A DNA stretch of 64,000 bases from Anaerocolumna sp. AGMB13020 (GTDB lineage Bacteria > Bacillota > Clostridia > Lachnospirales > Lachnospiraceae): NCBI RefSeq assembly GCF_033100115.1, contig NZ_CP136910.1:5162001-5226000 (forward strand), given 5' to 3'. Shown one piece after another: positions 54,130-63,961 of the stretch. Position 1 is the first letter of the stretch; the number at the start of each line of letters is the position of its first letter. The position numbers and the translations under genes were made by a program. The notes under the pieces were generated by a model. It was not told the DNA's origin. It made no database searches and worked only from the letters and a program-made list of their open reading frames with translations.

Positions 54130-54158
54130 TTGCGGTATGACGAGGTATAAGGTATAAT
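54130..54158 (+). promoter_or_regulatory. Promoter for ispG-polC
   Basis: TTGCGG (54130-54135), 17 bases, TATAAT (54153-54158), starting a leader of about 145 bases before ispG. Confidence 0.75.
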
Positions 54159-54311
54159 GAAGTTCATTTTTATTTGCTTAACCATAGTGACCGCAGAGAA
54201 AAGCCAAAATACAACATATGCTGATTACCAGAAGAGATGGTTTAAGAGTAAAAGATGTGTATAGAACATTTGTGTTTACATGTGCGCTGTAGCACACAGA
54301 CAGGAGTTTAT

Positions 54312-55370
54312 ATGAGAAAAGAGACAAAAGTTATAAGGATTGGCAATAAAGCCATTGGCGGAGGCAATCCGATTCTTATTCAGTCTATGACAAATACAAA
54401 AACAGAAGATATTGCAGCTACCATAGAACAGATAAATAAGCTGGAGGCTGCAGGCTGTGATATCATACGTTGTGCGGTACCTACCCTGGAGGCAGCAGAA
54501 GCGATAAAAGAAATCAAGAAAAGTATACATATCCCACTGGTTGCGGATATTCATTTTGATTACCGTCTTGCTATTGCCGCAATAGAAAACGGTGCGGATA
54601 AGGTAAGAATAAATCCAGGCAACATAGGTGGCACTGAGAAACTAAAAGCAGTGGTGGATGCTGCAAAGCTTAAGAATATTCCAATCAGAGTAGGAGTAAA
54701 CAGCGGTTCTCTGGAAAAAGAGCTGGTAGAGAAATATGGTGGGGTAACGCCGGAGGGACTGGTGGAGAGCGCACTTGATAAGGTACATGCCATTGAAGCC
54801 ATGGGTTATGATAATCTGGTAATCAGTATTAAATCTTCGGATGTCTTAATGTGTATCAAAGCGCATGAATTGATTGCAGATAAGAGCAGCTATCCTCTGC
54901 ATGTTGGTATTACAGAATCCGGAACCTTGTTATCGGGAAATATCAAATCAGCGGTGGGACTTGGTGTAATGTTATATGAAGGTATCGGTGATACCATCAG
55001 GGTATCTTTGACCGGTGACCCTGTTGAAGAAGTAAAATCAGCGAAACTGATACTGAAAGCCCTTGGTCTTAGAAAAGGCGGTGTAGAATTGGTATCCTGC
55101 CCTACCTGTGGAAGAACCCAGATCGATCTGATAGGTCTTGCAGGACAAGTAGAAGCAATGATACAGGAATTCGACCTGGATATAAAAGTTGCAGTTATGG
55201 GGTGCGCTGTAAATGGACCCGGTGAGGCGAAAGAAGCAGATATTGGAATTGCAGGAGGCCGGGGGGAAGGAATTCTGATTAAAAAAGGTAAGGTAATAAA
55301 AAAAGTTCCTGAAGATAAGCTGTTAGAGACCTTACGGGAAGAGTTACTGGCCATGAAAGCAGCTTTATAA
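54312..55370 (+). CDS. ispG: 4-hydroxy-3-methylbut-2-enyl diphosphate synthase (flavodoxin), IspG
   Basis: The enzyme acts late in the MEP isoprenoid pathway, converting MEcPP to HMBPP with a 4Fe-4S cluster. The ATG at 54312 follows ACAGGAG and gives 352 residues, the usual bacterial length; an earlier GTG frame is not needed. Motifs: PILIQSMTNTKTED, PLVADIHFDYRLA, KVRINPGNIGG, and the iron-sulfur cysteines in SCPTCGRTQIDL and VMGCAVNGPGEA. It completes, with dxr, two isoprenoid genes in this run, and polC follows 36 bases downstream. Confidence 0.96.
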   Translation: MRKETKVIRIGNKAIGGGNPILIQSMTNTKTEDIAATIEQINKLEAAGCDIIRCAVPTLEAAEAIKEIKKSIHIPLVADIHFDYRLAIAAIENGADKVRINPGNIGGTEKLKAVVDAAKLKNIPIRVGVNSGSLEKELVEKYGGVTPEGLVESALDKVHAIEAMGYDNLVISIKSSDVLMCIKAHELIADKSSYPLHVGITESGTLLSGNIKSAVGLGVMLYEGIGDTIRVSLTGDPVEEVKSAKLILKALGLRKGGVELVSCPTCGRTQIDLIGLAGQVEAMIQEFDLDIKVAVMGCAVNGPGEAKEADIGIAGGRGEGILIKKGKVIKKVPEDKLLETLREELLAMKAAL

Positions 55371-55406
55371 TAAGTTCAGCAATTTAGCAGGAAAGAGGCG
55401 TAACAC

Positions 55407-58400
55407 ATGGGAATGCTTTTTTTTGAAGTATTCGATCAACTTCATGATATCCCGCAGGAGTACACGAACCTTTTCAAAGAGGTTACCGTCGAAAAAGTCT
55501 GCGTTTCCAAATCAAGGTCTGAAATAAAAATATATTTGGACAGCAGCAGACTGATCCAGCGAAGAGAGATAAAGCGAATGGAGCAGCTGGTGAAGCAAAG
55601 ATTGTTTGCTTCAACACCGGACGCTGTCTGTTTTCAGGAGAATTACCAGCTGTCGGCACAATATACTCCCAAGAATCTCTTTGACGCATACAAAGAGAGC
55701 ATATATTCGGAGTTCAGGGAGCGAAGTATCCTGGAATACAATATCTTTGAATTGTCTGAGATTAATTTTGAAGACAATAAGATAATTTTTACTTGTGAGG
55801 ATAATTTTCTGATAAGGAAAGTAGCTCCTGATTTTCAAAAGCATTTAACCTGTATTTATGAGAAATTCAATCTGAAGGTAGCAGTCGTATTTGATTATTA
55901 TGAACCGGCAGTCAAAGAAAAACAACAAGCCTACGAATTTGTTAAGGTAGCAGGCGTTTCGGTAAAGGATAGCCAGGATGATGATAATGAAGCAAGTAGC
56001 AATCATGGAAATAACAGTGACGGTCAGGCGATGGAGCCGTCAAATGATAAAGCTGTTAAAGCCGTAAAAGAAGAAAGCAAAGGCGAAAAGAGTAAGAGCG
56101 GCGGCTTTCATTTCGGAGAGAAAGAGAAGCCTAAATATACTCCCAAAAAGGTTATCAATGATCCTGATATTATCTTTGGAAGAGGTTTTGAAGGCGAGGC
56201 AATTCCTATTGCTGACATCCAGGATGAAATTGGTGAGGTAGTAATCAGAGGTCAGATTTTAAATACAGAAGTAAGAGAGCTTCGAAATGAAAAGACACTA
56301 TTTATATTTACGATTACAGATTTTACGGATTCCATCTCTGCTAAATTATTCTTAAAAACAGAAGAAGCTGCAGAAGTTACCAGTGTTATTAAAAAAGGAA
56401 AATTCTTCAAGTTAAAGGGTATGGCTTTGCTGGATAAATACGACAGAGAGGTATCCTTAAGTTCCATCGTAGGTATCAAAACAATTCCTTCCTTTACGGT
56501 AAAACGAATGGATACCAGTACGGAAAAACGTGTTGAACTTCATGCCCATACAATGATGAGCGATATGGATGCTGTTGTGGATGCCAAAGAATTAGTAAAA
56601 AGGGCATTTGAATGGGGACATAAAGCTATTGCAATTACAGATCACGGTGTGGTTCAGTCTTTTCCAGAAGCCAATCATGCTCTTAGCAAGTGGGATTATC
56701 CGGAATCTGAATGGGACAGATTAAAGCAATTTAAAGTAATTTATGGTGTTGAAGCCTATCTGGTAGATGATTTGAAAGAAATCGTCGTTCATCCAAGAGG
56801 GCAGACATTATCCGATACATATGTGGTGTTTGATATTGAAACCACTGGTTTCGGACCGGTCAAAGACAAGATTATTGAAATTGGTGCTGTCAAAGTAAAA
56901 GATGGTTCCGTTATTGATAAATTCAGCACTTTCATAAATCCGGAAATCCCTATTCCACAGAGAATAGAGGAATTAACAGGAATAAATGACGACATGGTTA
57001 TCGGGTATCCGACAATAGATGCAATCTTGCCGGAGTTTCTTGCCTTCTGTGAAGGAACGGTTCTCGTAGCCCATAACGCTTCCTTTGATGTGAGTTTTAT
57101 TCATAAAAAAGCGGAAGCACTTGGAATTGAAACAGATTTTACTGTAATTGATACGGTGGGAATGGCCAGGATGCTGTTGCCTAATCTGAATAATTATAAA
57201 TTGAATACAGTTGCCAAAACCTTGAGCATTTCACTGGAAAATCATCATAGAGCAGTTGATGATGCAGGAGCAACAGCTGAGATATTCATGAAATTTCTTC
57301 CGATGTTAAAAGAAAAAGGTGTTACGGTCTTGGATGAAATTAACCCCTTAGGCAAGCTTACGCCGGATGCTATCAAAAAATTGCCGACCTACCATGCAAT
57401 TATCCTGGCCCAGAGTGATGTGGGAAGAGTGAATCTATATAAACTTATTTCCTTATCACATATAGATTACTATCAGAAGAGACCGCGTATTCCCAAGAGC
57501 TTATTTATGGAGAACAGGGAAGGGCTGATTATTGGCTCTGCCTGTGAAGCCGGTGAGTTATACCAGGCGATACTAAGAGAGCAGCCCCAGGAAGAAATAA
57601 ATAAGCTGGCAGAGTTTTATGACTATCTGGAAATCCAGCCCTTGGGCAACAATGAATTTATGATTGAGAGTGAGAAAATCAACATAAATTCCATGGAAGA
57701 GATCATGGATATAAATCGCCGAATCGTCAGACTGGGTGAAGAGTTCAATAAACCGGTGGTGGCTACCTGCGATGTGCATTTCATGGATCCGGAGGATGAA
57801 ATCTACAGAAGAATTCTGTTATATGGAAAAGGAATGAAAGACGCGGATAACCAGGCGCCCTTGTTCTTTCGCACTACAGAGGAAATGCTTGAGGAATTCG
57901 CTTATCTGGGAAGAGAGAAAGCATATGAAGTGGTCGTAACCAATACCAATCTGGTTGCAGACAGAATTGAGAAGATATCTCCGGTGCGTCCGGATAAATG
58001 TCCTCCGGTAATTGAGGATTCCGATAAAACACTTAGAGATATCTGTTATAACAAAGCACATTCCATGTATGGTCCCAATCTGCCAAGACAGGTGGAAGAA
58101 AGACTGGAGCATGAACTTCGCTCTATTATAACCAACGGTTTTGCCGTTATGTATATCATAGCACAGAAACTGGTATGGAAATCCAATGAAGATGGTTATC
58201 TGGTAGGTTCCAGAGGTTCGGTAGGCTCCTCCTTTGTTGCCACCATGTCCGGTATTACGGAAGTAAATCCTTTGGCAGCACATTATTATTGCAGTCACTG
58301 TTTTTATTCTGATTTCGAGTCCGAGGAAGTAAGAGCCTACGCAGGCAGCAGTGGCTGTGATATGCCGGATAAAGCCTGCCCTGTATGCGGAAATCCGCTA

Positions 58401-59897
58401 AGCAAGGACGGACATGATATCCCCTTTGAGACCTTCCTTGGGTTTAACGGCGATAAGGAACCGGATATCGATCTTAACTTCTCTGGAGAATATCAGAGTA
58501 AAGCCCATGATTATACAGAGGTCATCTTTGGTGAAGGTCATACTTTCAGAGCAGGGACGATTGGTACACTGGCAGATAAGACTGCCTATGGTTTTGTACT
58601 TAAATATTATGAAGAGCATAATCAGCATAGAAGAAAAGCAGAAATTGAACGCATAGTTGGCGGCTGTGTAGGTGTAAGACGAACCACCGGACAGCATCCC
58701 GGAGGAATTATCGTACTTCCCCATGGGGAAGAGATCTACTCCTTTACCCCGGTACAGCGTCCTGCAAACGATATGACTACGAAAACCATAACCACTCATT
58801 TTGATTACCATTCCATTGATCATAACCTGTTAAAGCTTGATATTCTGGGGCACGACGATCCGACCATGATTCGTATGTTAGAAGATCTTACGGGAGTGGA
58901 TGCGAAAGGGATAAGGCTGGACGAGGAGAAAGTACTTTCTCTGTTTGACAACCTGAGTGCCCTGGGGATCAAGCCGGAGGATTTAGGAGGCTGTGATCTA
59001 GGATGTCTGGGCGTTCCGGAATTTGGTACAGATTTCGTTATGCAGATGCTTCGTGATACAAAACCGAAGAATTTCTCAGATCTGGTGCGTATCTCCGGAT
59101 TATCCCATGGGACGGATGTATGGCTTAACAATGCTCAGACCCTTATTACAGAAGGAAAATGTACCCTTGGTTCTGCAATTTGTACCCGTGATGATATTAT
59201 GACTTATTTAATCAATACGGGTGTGGACAGTGGTCATTCCTTTAAAATAATGGAGAGTGTACGTAAGGGTAAGGGACTGACAGCAGAAATGGAAGAGGAG
59301 ATGCTTGCAGCCGGAGTTCCTGATTGGTATATCTGGTCCTGTAAAAGGATTAAATATATGTTCCCCAAGGCTCATGCGGCAGCTTACGTTATGATGGCCT
59401 TCCGTATTGCATATTTTAAGGTATATTATCCTTTGGCTTATTATGCAGCTTATTTCTCAATACGTGCCTCGGCTTTTAACTATGAATTGATGTGCCTTGG
59501 CAGAGAACGCCTGGAACGTCATATGGCAGATTATAAGCGAAGAGGAAATGAGCTGAGCAAGAAAGAGCAGGATACCTATAAGGATATGAAGATTGTTCAG
59601 GAAATGTATGCAAGAGGATTTCAGTTCGTTCCAATTGATATCTATTCGGCAAAAGCTCATCATTTTCAGATTGTAGACAACAAACTGATGCCTTCCTTAA
59701 GTACCATTGACGGTTTGGGAGATAAGGCAGCTGATGCGGTAGTAGAAGCAGCTAAAAATGGTAAATTCCTCTCCCGGGATGATTTTAGAAGCCGTTGTAA
59801 GGTAAGTACCACAGTAGTGGATTTAATGAATGATTTGGGGCTGTTTGGAGATCTTCCGGAGAGTAATCAGATATCCTTAATGGATTTCCTTCAATAA
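55407..59897 (+). CDS. polC: DNA polymerase III alpha subunit, PolC type
   Basis: The 1,496-residue replicative polymerase is the Gram-positive PolC form with built-in proofreading. Order: N-terminal domains (1-260), OB domain (around 276; VVIRGQILNTEVREL), PHP domain with VELHAHTMMSDMDAV (around 376), and a DnaQ-like exonuclease with VVFDIETTGFG (around 473) inserted within it. The polymerase core has SRGSVGSSFVATMSGITEVN (about 934), a zinc knuckle with CSHC and CPVCG, and PDIDLNFSGEYQ (about 1018) carrying the acidic catalytic pair. A charged, Asn/Lys/Ser-rich linker sits near residue 190-240. It shares an operon with ispG and is closed by a strong terminator. Confidence 0.97.
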   Translation: MGMLFFEVFDQLHDIPQEYTNLFKEVTVEKVCVSKSRSEIKIYLDSSRLIQRREIKRMEQLVKQRLFASTPDAVCFQENYQLSAQYTPKNLFDAYKESIYSEFRERSILEYNIFELSEINFEDNKIIFTCEDNFLIRKVAPDFQKHLTCIYEKFNLKVAVVFDYYEPAVKEKQQAYEFVKVAGVSVKDSQDDDNEASSNHGNNSDGQAMEPSNDKAVKAVKEESKGEKSKSGGFHFGEKEKPKYTPKKVINDPDIIFGRGFEGEAIPIADIQDEIGEVVIRGQILNTEVRELRNEKTLFIFTITDFTDSISAKLFLKTEEAAEVTSVIKKGKFFKLKGMALLDKYDREVSLSSIVGIKTIPSFTVKRMDTSTEKRVELHAHTMMSDMDAVVDAKELVKRAFEWGHKAIAITDHGVVQSFPEANHALSKWDYPESEWDRLKQFKVIYGVEAYLVDDLKEIVVHPRGQTLSDTYVVFDIETTGFGPVKDKIIEIGAVKVKDGSVIDKFSTFINPEIPIPQRIEELTGINDDMVIGYPTIDAILPEFLAFCEGTVLVAHNASFDVSFIHKKAEALGIETDFTVIDTVGMARMLLPNLNNYKLNTVAKTLSISLENHHRAVDDAGATAEIFMKFLPMLKEKGVTVLDEINPLGKLTPDAIKKLPTYHAIILAQSDVGRVNLYKLISLSHIDYYQKRPRIPKSLFMENREGLIIGSACEAGELYQAILREQPQEEINKLAEFYDYLEIQPLGNNEFMIESEKININSMEEIMDINRRIVRLGEEFNKPVVATCDVHFMDPEDEIYRRILLYGKGMKDADNQAPLFFRTTEEMLEEFAYLGREKAYEVVVTNTNLVADRIEKISPVRPDKCPPVIEDSDKTLRDICYNKAHSMYGPNLPRQVEERLEHELRSIITNGFAVMYIIAQKLVWKSNEDGYLVGSRGSVGSSFVATMSGITEVNPLAAHYYCSHCFYSDFESEEVRAYAGSSGCDMPDKACPVCGNPLSKDGHDIPFETFLGFNGDKEPDIDLNFSGEYQSKAHDYTEVIFGEGHTFRAGTIGTLADKTAYGFVLKYYEEHNQHRRKAEIERIVGGCVGVRRTTGQHPGGIIVLPHGEEIYSFTPVQRPANDMTTKTITTHFDYHSIDHNLLKLDILGHDDPTMIRMLEDLTGVDAKGIRLDEEKVLSLFDNLSALGIKPEDLGGCDLGCLGVPEFGTDFVMQMLRDTKPKNFSDLVRISGLSHGTDVWLNNAQTLITEGKCTLGSAICTRDDIMTYLINTGVDSGHSFKIMESVRKGKGLTAEMEEEMLAAGVPDWYIWSCKRIKYMFPKAHAAAYVMMAFRIAYFKVYYPLAYYAAYFSIRASAFNYELMCLGRERLERHMADYKRRGNELSKKEQDTYKDMKIVQEMYARGFQFVPIDIYSAKAHHFQIVDNKLMPSLSTIDGLGDKAADAVVEAAKNGKFLSRDDFRSRCKVSTTVVDLMNDLGLFGDLPESNQISLMDFLQ

Positions 59898-59906
59898 AAG
59901 TTTAAT

Positions 59907-59954
59907 CCATGGCTTTGGAACAGCAAGAAAGGCTGTTTAAGCCATGGGTTTTTT
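59907..59954 (+). terminator. Strong terminator after polC
   Basis: CCATGGCTT...AACAGC pairs with GCTGTT...AAGCCATGG around AAGAAAG, followed by a T-run to 59954. The convergent small gene's stop codon falls inside the stem. Confidence 0.9.
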
Positions 59955-60149
59955 AGTACTGTTTTTCAGCTGTCTGTCGGTTAAAAAAAGGTTGTATAGT
60001 GCTATAAGAAGAGCGATTACTACAATAAGAGAAGCACTTATCGTGAGATTGGCATTTATAAAGTCCGTAAAATAGTTTATCGTCACCAGGAGAATTCCCA
60101 GAATACAAAGAAACATACCTGTACGTGTAAAAATAAGAGCTTTTTTCAT
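59937..60149 (-). CDS. Small two-helix membrane protein
   Basis: The reverse-strand product (70 residues from ATG 60149) starts MKKALIFTRTGMFLCILGIL. It has two predicted membrane helices (about residues 10-28 and 38-58), a short loop between them and a basic tail with DRQLKNSTKKPMA. AAAGGCTGGG is a plausible ribosome binding site. The longer open frame back to 60236 lacks a site. It converges with polC. No family is recognised; the start choice and function are tentative. Confidence 0.55.
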   Translation of the reverse strand: MKKALIFTRTGMFLCILGILLVTINYFTDFINANLTISASLIVVIALLIALYNLFLTDRQLKNSTKKPMA

Positions 60150-60347
60150 TATAAACCCAGCCTTTCGCAGTTTTTTTCGTTGATAAAAAACGGAAATGAA
60201 GTATTTCAATAAATGAAGATGTGTTAAGAATACCATTATATGGAATGAAATGCAAATGATTTCATATTCTTCAGTGCGTCTTATGGTGTTCTTTAGAAAA
60301 GCTGTGATGGAATAACATCAGCATCGGATTGTAGCCTTTTGATTTTA

Positions 60348-60376
60348 TTGACAAAGAACTAATATCTGCTTATAAT
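60348..60376 (+). promoter_or_regulatory. Consensus promoter for alaS
   Basis: TTGACA (60348-60353), 17 bases, TATAAT (60371-60376), a full consensus match. The predicted transcript starts near 60383 and has a leader of about 285 bases before alaS. Confidence 0.85.
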
Positions 60377-60385
60377 AAATTACTA

Positions 60386-60544
60386 GTACTACCTTGCATA
60401 AATTTCACATGATTCAGCACCCTCTGTTTGCACTGATTTTGCGTTATCGTCAATCAGTGTTGGAATTGCTGCGCCTCATTCCTCTGCCTTGCATTAACTA
60501 AAAATCAGGTATTGTTATGAAGTGGAATTTACGCAAGTCAGTAC
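60386..60544 (+). promoter_or_regulatory. Structured alaS 5' leader
   Basis: The arm GTACTACCTTGCATAAATTT (from about 60386) pairs with the 60522-60544 arm (GTGGAATTTACGCAAGTCAG onward), about 20 pairs in 25. An inner CACTGATT / AATCAGTG stem closes a TTGCGTTATCGTC loop near 60437-60467. It starts at the predicted transcription start. The conserved T-box sequence is absent. Confidence 0.6.
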
Positions 60545-60667
60545 CAGCGGACTTATATTTGCTGAATTCAGTTTATTTTCGGAATAAACGAAAACCAGGC
60601 TTATATACAATTATAAAAAAACATAAATGAATTAAGAACCATTATTTATACACAGGAGGCAAATAGT

Positions 60668-63307
60668 GTGAAGGCTTACGGAGTAAATGAACTGAGAAAG
60701 ATGTTTCTGGATTTTTTTGAAAGCAAAGGTCATCTTAAAATGGACAGCTTTTCTTTGGTTCCCCAGAATGACAAAAGTTTATTATTAATCAATTCAGGTA
60801 TGGCACCTTTAAAACCATATTTTACAGGTCAGGAGTTACCGCCAAGAAATCGTGTAACCACCTGCCAGAAATGTATTCGTACCGGTGATATAGAGAACGT
60901 TGGTAAAACTGCAAGACATGGTACGTTTTTTGAAATGTTAGGAAACTTCTCTTTTGGTGATTATTTTAAAACAGAAGCCATTCATTGGTCCTGGGAGTTC
61001 TTAACAGAGGTGGTTGGTATAGATCCTGACCGATTATATCCTTCTGTATATGAAGAAGATGATGAAGCTTTTGAAATCTGGAACAAAGAAATCGGTATTG
61101 CACCGGAGAAAATATTCCGCTTTGGTAAGAAAGATAATTTCTGGGAGCATGGTGCTGGCCCTTGTGGTCCCTGTTCTGAGATTTATTATGACCGTGGTGA
61201 GAAATATGGATGCCACAGTGAAGACTGTACGGTAGGCTGTGATTGTGACCGTTATATTGAAGTATGGAATAATGTATTTACCCAGTTTGAGAGTGATGGC
61301 AATGGTAAGTATACAGAGCTGGTACAGAAAAATATAGATACTGGTATGGGGCTTGAAAGACTTGCAACAGTAACACAGGATGTGGATTCCATATTTGATG
61401 TAGATACGATCAAAGCCCTTCGCGATAAAGTATGTGAAGTAGCAGGCGTTACTTATAAGAAAGATCCTAAGACAGATATATCTATACGTCTGATTACTGA
61501 TCATATTCGTTCCGTGACTTTTATGATTTCTGATGGTATTATACCCTCCAATGAAGGCAGAGGTTACGTTCTTCGCAGACTTTTAAGACGTGCAGCCCGC
61601 CATGGAAGGCTTCTTGGAATCAAGGACCGATTCCTTGCAACCTTAAGCACTACTGTAATTACTGAATCCAAGGATGGTTATCCAGAGCTGGAGGAGAAAA
61701 AAGACTATATCTTAAAGCTTCTTACCATTGAAGAAGATAATTTTAATAAAACCATTGACCAGGGACTTAAACTTCTTTCTGATCTGGAAGAAGGCCTTGT
61801 AAAGGATAAGAAGAATATCCTTTCCGGAGAGGACGCTTTCAAACTCTATGATACTTATGGATTTCCTCTTGACTTGACAAAGGAAATTCTTGAAGAAAAG
61901 GGATTTGCTATAGATGAAGATGGTTTTACAGCAGCTATGAATGTACAGAGAGAGACTGCTAGAAGTGCCCGTGCTGTTACGAATTACATGGGAGCGGATG
62001 AGACCGTTTATTTACAGCTGGATCCCGGACTTACTTCAACTTTTGTGGGATATGAGAAAGATGAAGCAGATTCAAAAATTAATGCTCTTACAACGGAAAC
62101 TGAGGTTGTTACGGAGCTGGTGGCAGGTCAGAGAGGTACAATTTTTACAGCAGAAACTCCTTTTTACGCAACCAGTGGCGGTCAGGCAGCAGATGCCGGG
62201 CTTATTACAACTGCCGATGCTGAGTTTGAAGTAGAAGATACCATTAAACTTCAAGGCGGTAAATTAGGTCATGTGGGCGTTGTGACAAAAGGTATGTTCA
62301 AAACGGATGAAACTGTTCATCTTGCTATCAGCAAGGAGAAACGAGGTGATACCAGAAAGAACCATAGTGCTACCCACTTGCTTCAGAAGGCACTTCGTCT
62401 TGTACTTGGCTCCCACGTTGAACAGGCTGGCTCCTTTGTAAATGAAGAGAGACTTCGCTTTGACTTTACGCATTTTTCTGCTCTTACAAAAGAAGAAATT
62501 AGTAAGGTAGAAGCTCTTGTAAATGAACAGATACAAACAGCATTGCCTGTAAATACCAATGTTATGACCATAGAAGAAGCTAAGAAGACCGGAGCCATGG
62601 CGCTGTTTGGTGAAAAATACGGAGACAGTGTAAGAGTTGTGACCATGGGTGAGTTCAGCAAAGAGCTTTGTGGTGGTACCCATGTTGCCAATACCAGCTC
62701 TATTCTGATCTTTAAGATTATTTCAGAAACAGGAGTAGCTGCCGGTGTAAGACGTATTGAAGCTCTTACCGGTAAAGGTGTATTTCGTTTCTATGAAGAG
62801 CTTGAGAGTGAGCTTATGAAAGCTTCCAGGACGGCTAAGACAGAGCCTGCACAGCTTTCAGCCAAGATTGAAAGTCTTCAGGAGGAAATGAAGGCACTGC
62901 AGTCTGAAAATGAGAAATTAAAAAACAAACTTGCCAAAGATGCACTGGGAGATGTTATGAGTCAGGTGAAAGAAGTAAGCGGTGTGAAACTTCTTGCTGC
63001 CAGAGCAGAGGGTGTTGATGTTAACAACCTCAGAAATCTTGGTGATCAGCTGAAGGATAAATTGGGTGAAGGCGTGATTGTTCTGGCTTCCCCTGTGGAG
63101 GATAAAGTAAACCTTATTGTTATGGCTACCGATACAGCTATCGCAAAAGGAGCTCATGCGGGTAATCTTATCAAAGAGCTTGCTGTACTTGTAGGCGGAG
63201 GCGGTGGCGGTCGTCCAAATCTTGCACAGGCAGGGGGAAAGAATCCTGCAGGTATTGACGCATTGATTGAAGCAGCGCCTAAGGTGCTTGAAAAACAGAT
63301 ACACTAA
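60668..63307 (+). CDS. alaS: Alanine-tRNA ligase
   Basis: The 879-residue class II synthetase charges tRNA-Ala and clears misactivated serine. The catalytic domain opens with LRKMFLDFFESKGH and has SGMAPLKPYFTG and RHGTFFEMLGNFSFGDYFK. The editing domain has HSATHLLQKALR (about residue 566) and CGGTHVAN (about 668), the zinc-binding editing ligands. The C-terminal DHHA1-type domain ends with GGGGGGRPNLAQAGG. The GTG start has AGGAGG upstream. It stands alone between a consensus promoter with a structured leader and a terminator. Confidence 0.97.
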   Translation: MKAYGVNELRKMFLDFFESKGHLKMDSFSLVPQNDKSLLLINSGMAPLKPYFTGQELPPRNRVTTCQKCIRTGDIENVGKTARHGTFFEMLGNFSFGDYFKTEAIHWSWEFLTEVVGIDPDRLYPSVYEEDDEAFEIWNKEIGIAPEKIFRFGKKDNFWEHGAGPCGPCSEIYYDRGEKYGCHSEDCTVGCDCDRYIEVWNNVFTQFESDGNGKYTELVQKNIDTGMGLERLATVTQDVDSIFDVDTIKALRDKVCEVAGVTYKKDPKTDISIRLITDHIRSVTFMISDGIIPSNEGRGYVLRRLLRRAARHGRLLGIKDRFLATLSTTVITESKDGYPELEEKKDYILKLLTIEEDNFNKTIDQGLKLLSDLEEGLVKDKKNILSGEDAFKLYDTYGFPLDLTKEILEEKGFAIDEDGFTAAMNVQRETARSARAVTNYMGADETVYLQLDPGLTSTFVGYEKDEADSKINALTTETEVVTELVAGQRGTIFTAETPFYATSGGQAADAGLITTADAEFEVEDTIKLQGGKLGHVGVVTKGMFKTDETVHLAISKEKRGDTRKNHSATHLLQKALRLVLGSHVEQAGSFVNEERLRFDFTHFSALTKEEISKVEALVNEQIQTALPVNTNVMTIEEAKKTGAMALFGEKYGDSVRVVTMGEFSKELCGGTHVANTSSILIFKIISETGVAAGVRRIEALTGKGVFRFYEELESELMKASRTAKTEPAQLSAKIESLQEEMKALQSENEKLKNKLAKDALGDVMSQVKEVSGVKLLAARAEGVDVNNLRNLGDQLKDKLGEGVIVLASPVEDKVNLIVMATDTAIAKGAHAGNLIKELAVLVGGGGGGRPNLAQAGGKNPAGIDALIEAAPKVLEKQIH

Positions 63308-63311
63308 ATAT

Positions 63312-63356
63312 AATGGCTTTGTTCGGGGGTTTCTGAACCGGACAGGGCCATTTTTT
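63312..63356 (+). terminator. Terminator after alaS
   Basis: AATGGC pairs with GCCATT, with inner GTTCGG/CCGGAC pairing, followed by a T-run to 63356. Confidence 0.75.
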
Positions 63357-63394
63357 ATGTTTTATGTAATAAGATTTGATGTCAGAATGAGTTT

Positions 63395-63632
63395 TTCGCA
63401 AGGGGACGGCGAATGGCACAAAGCAGAAAGAACTCATGCTTCAATTCCAAGGTATAAGAAGTCCTAATTCTCTGAAGATTTTGTGCTGGTCATAATGTAA
63501 AACAGATAACTCGCTGCGCTCAGACAATCTGTTTTACATTATAGCACAAAATCTTCAGAGAAAAGGACATCTAATACCTTTCCATAGGCGCATTCGTTCT
63601 TTCTGCTTTGTACCATTCGCCTGACTTTATTG
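63395..63632 (+). repeat. Long hairpin repeat, copy 2
   Basis: This second copy of the element after ruvB has the same orientation and organisation: a perfect 20-bp stem (63468-63487 with 63543-63562), a perfect 15-bp apical stem (63493-63507 with 63527-63541), the same loop type (AACTCGCTGCGCTCAGACA), and an outer GGCGAATGG stem. Changes relative to copy 1 are matched in both arms. Confidence 0.9.
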
Positions 63633-63723
63633 AGAAGTAAGCCTTTTATACTTGGTTTGTTATAGGTTAATGGAGCTGGTTATTGCAGCAGAAAATGTAA
63701 AATATTAACAGTATAAAATATAA

Positions 63724-63769
63724 TTGTTACCAGCAGAAAATAAGAGTTGTTACCAGCAGAAAATAAGAG
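63724..63769 (+). repeat. Two-copy 23-bp direct repeat
   Basis: TTGTTACCAGCAGAAAATAA plus GAG occurs twice without a gap, with a partial CAGCAGAAAAT copy just upstream. The stretch between alaS and the last gene (63357-63961) otherwise holds only the hairpin repeat and the following promoter. Confidence 0.8.
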
Positions 63770-63862
63770 TATTAAGCAGCTAGACAGTAGGTAGTACATA
63801 GTAGATAGTAATAGTGTTACACAGCTGACACTAAGGTTGTTACTTTGCGCATTAAGAGGTGG

Positions 63863-63891
63863 TTGACAAAGATATAAAATTACCATAATAT
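63863..63891 (+). promoter_or_regulatory. Promoter for the window's last gene
   Basis: TTGACA (63863-63868), 17 bases, TAATAT (63886-63891), about 70 bases before the GTG start. Confidence 0.75.
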
Positions 63892-63961
63892 TTTATTTGG
63901 GACAGAAGGCACTATATAGAAGAGAGAAATTACATACTGTTCCGCTATATGGAGGATAAGA

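Noticed and set aside
53991..54185. 64-codon reverse-strand frame after rseP
   Set aside because: It runs through the rseP terminator stem and into the ispG promoter; no support as a gene.
60383..60667. T-box riboswitch before alaS
   Set aside because: The conserved T-box core sequence and a terminator stem before the gene are absent.
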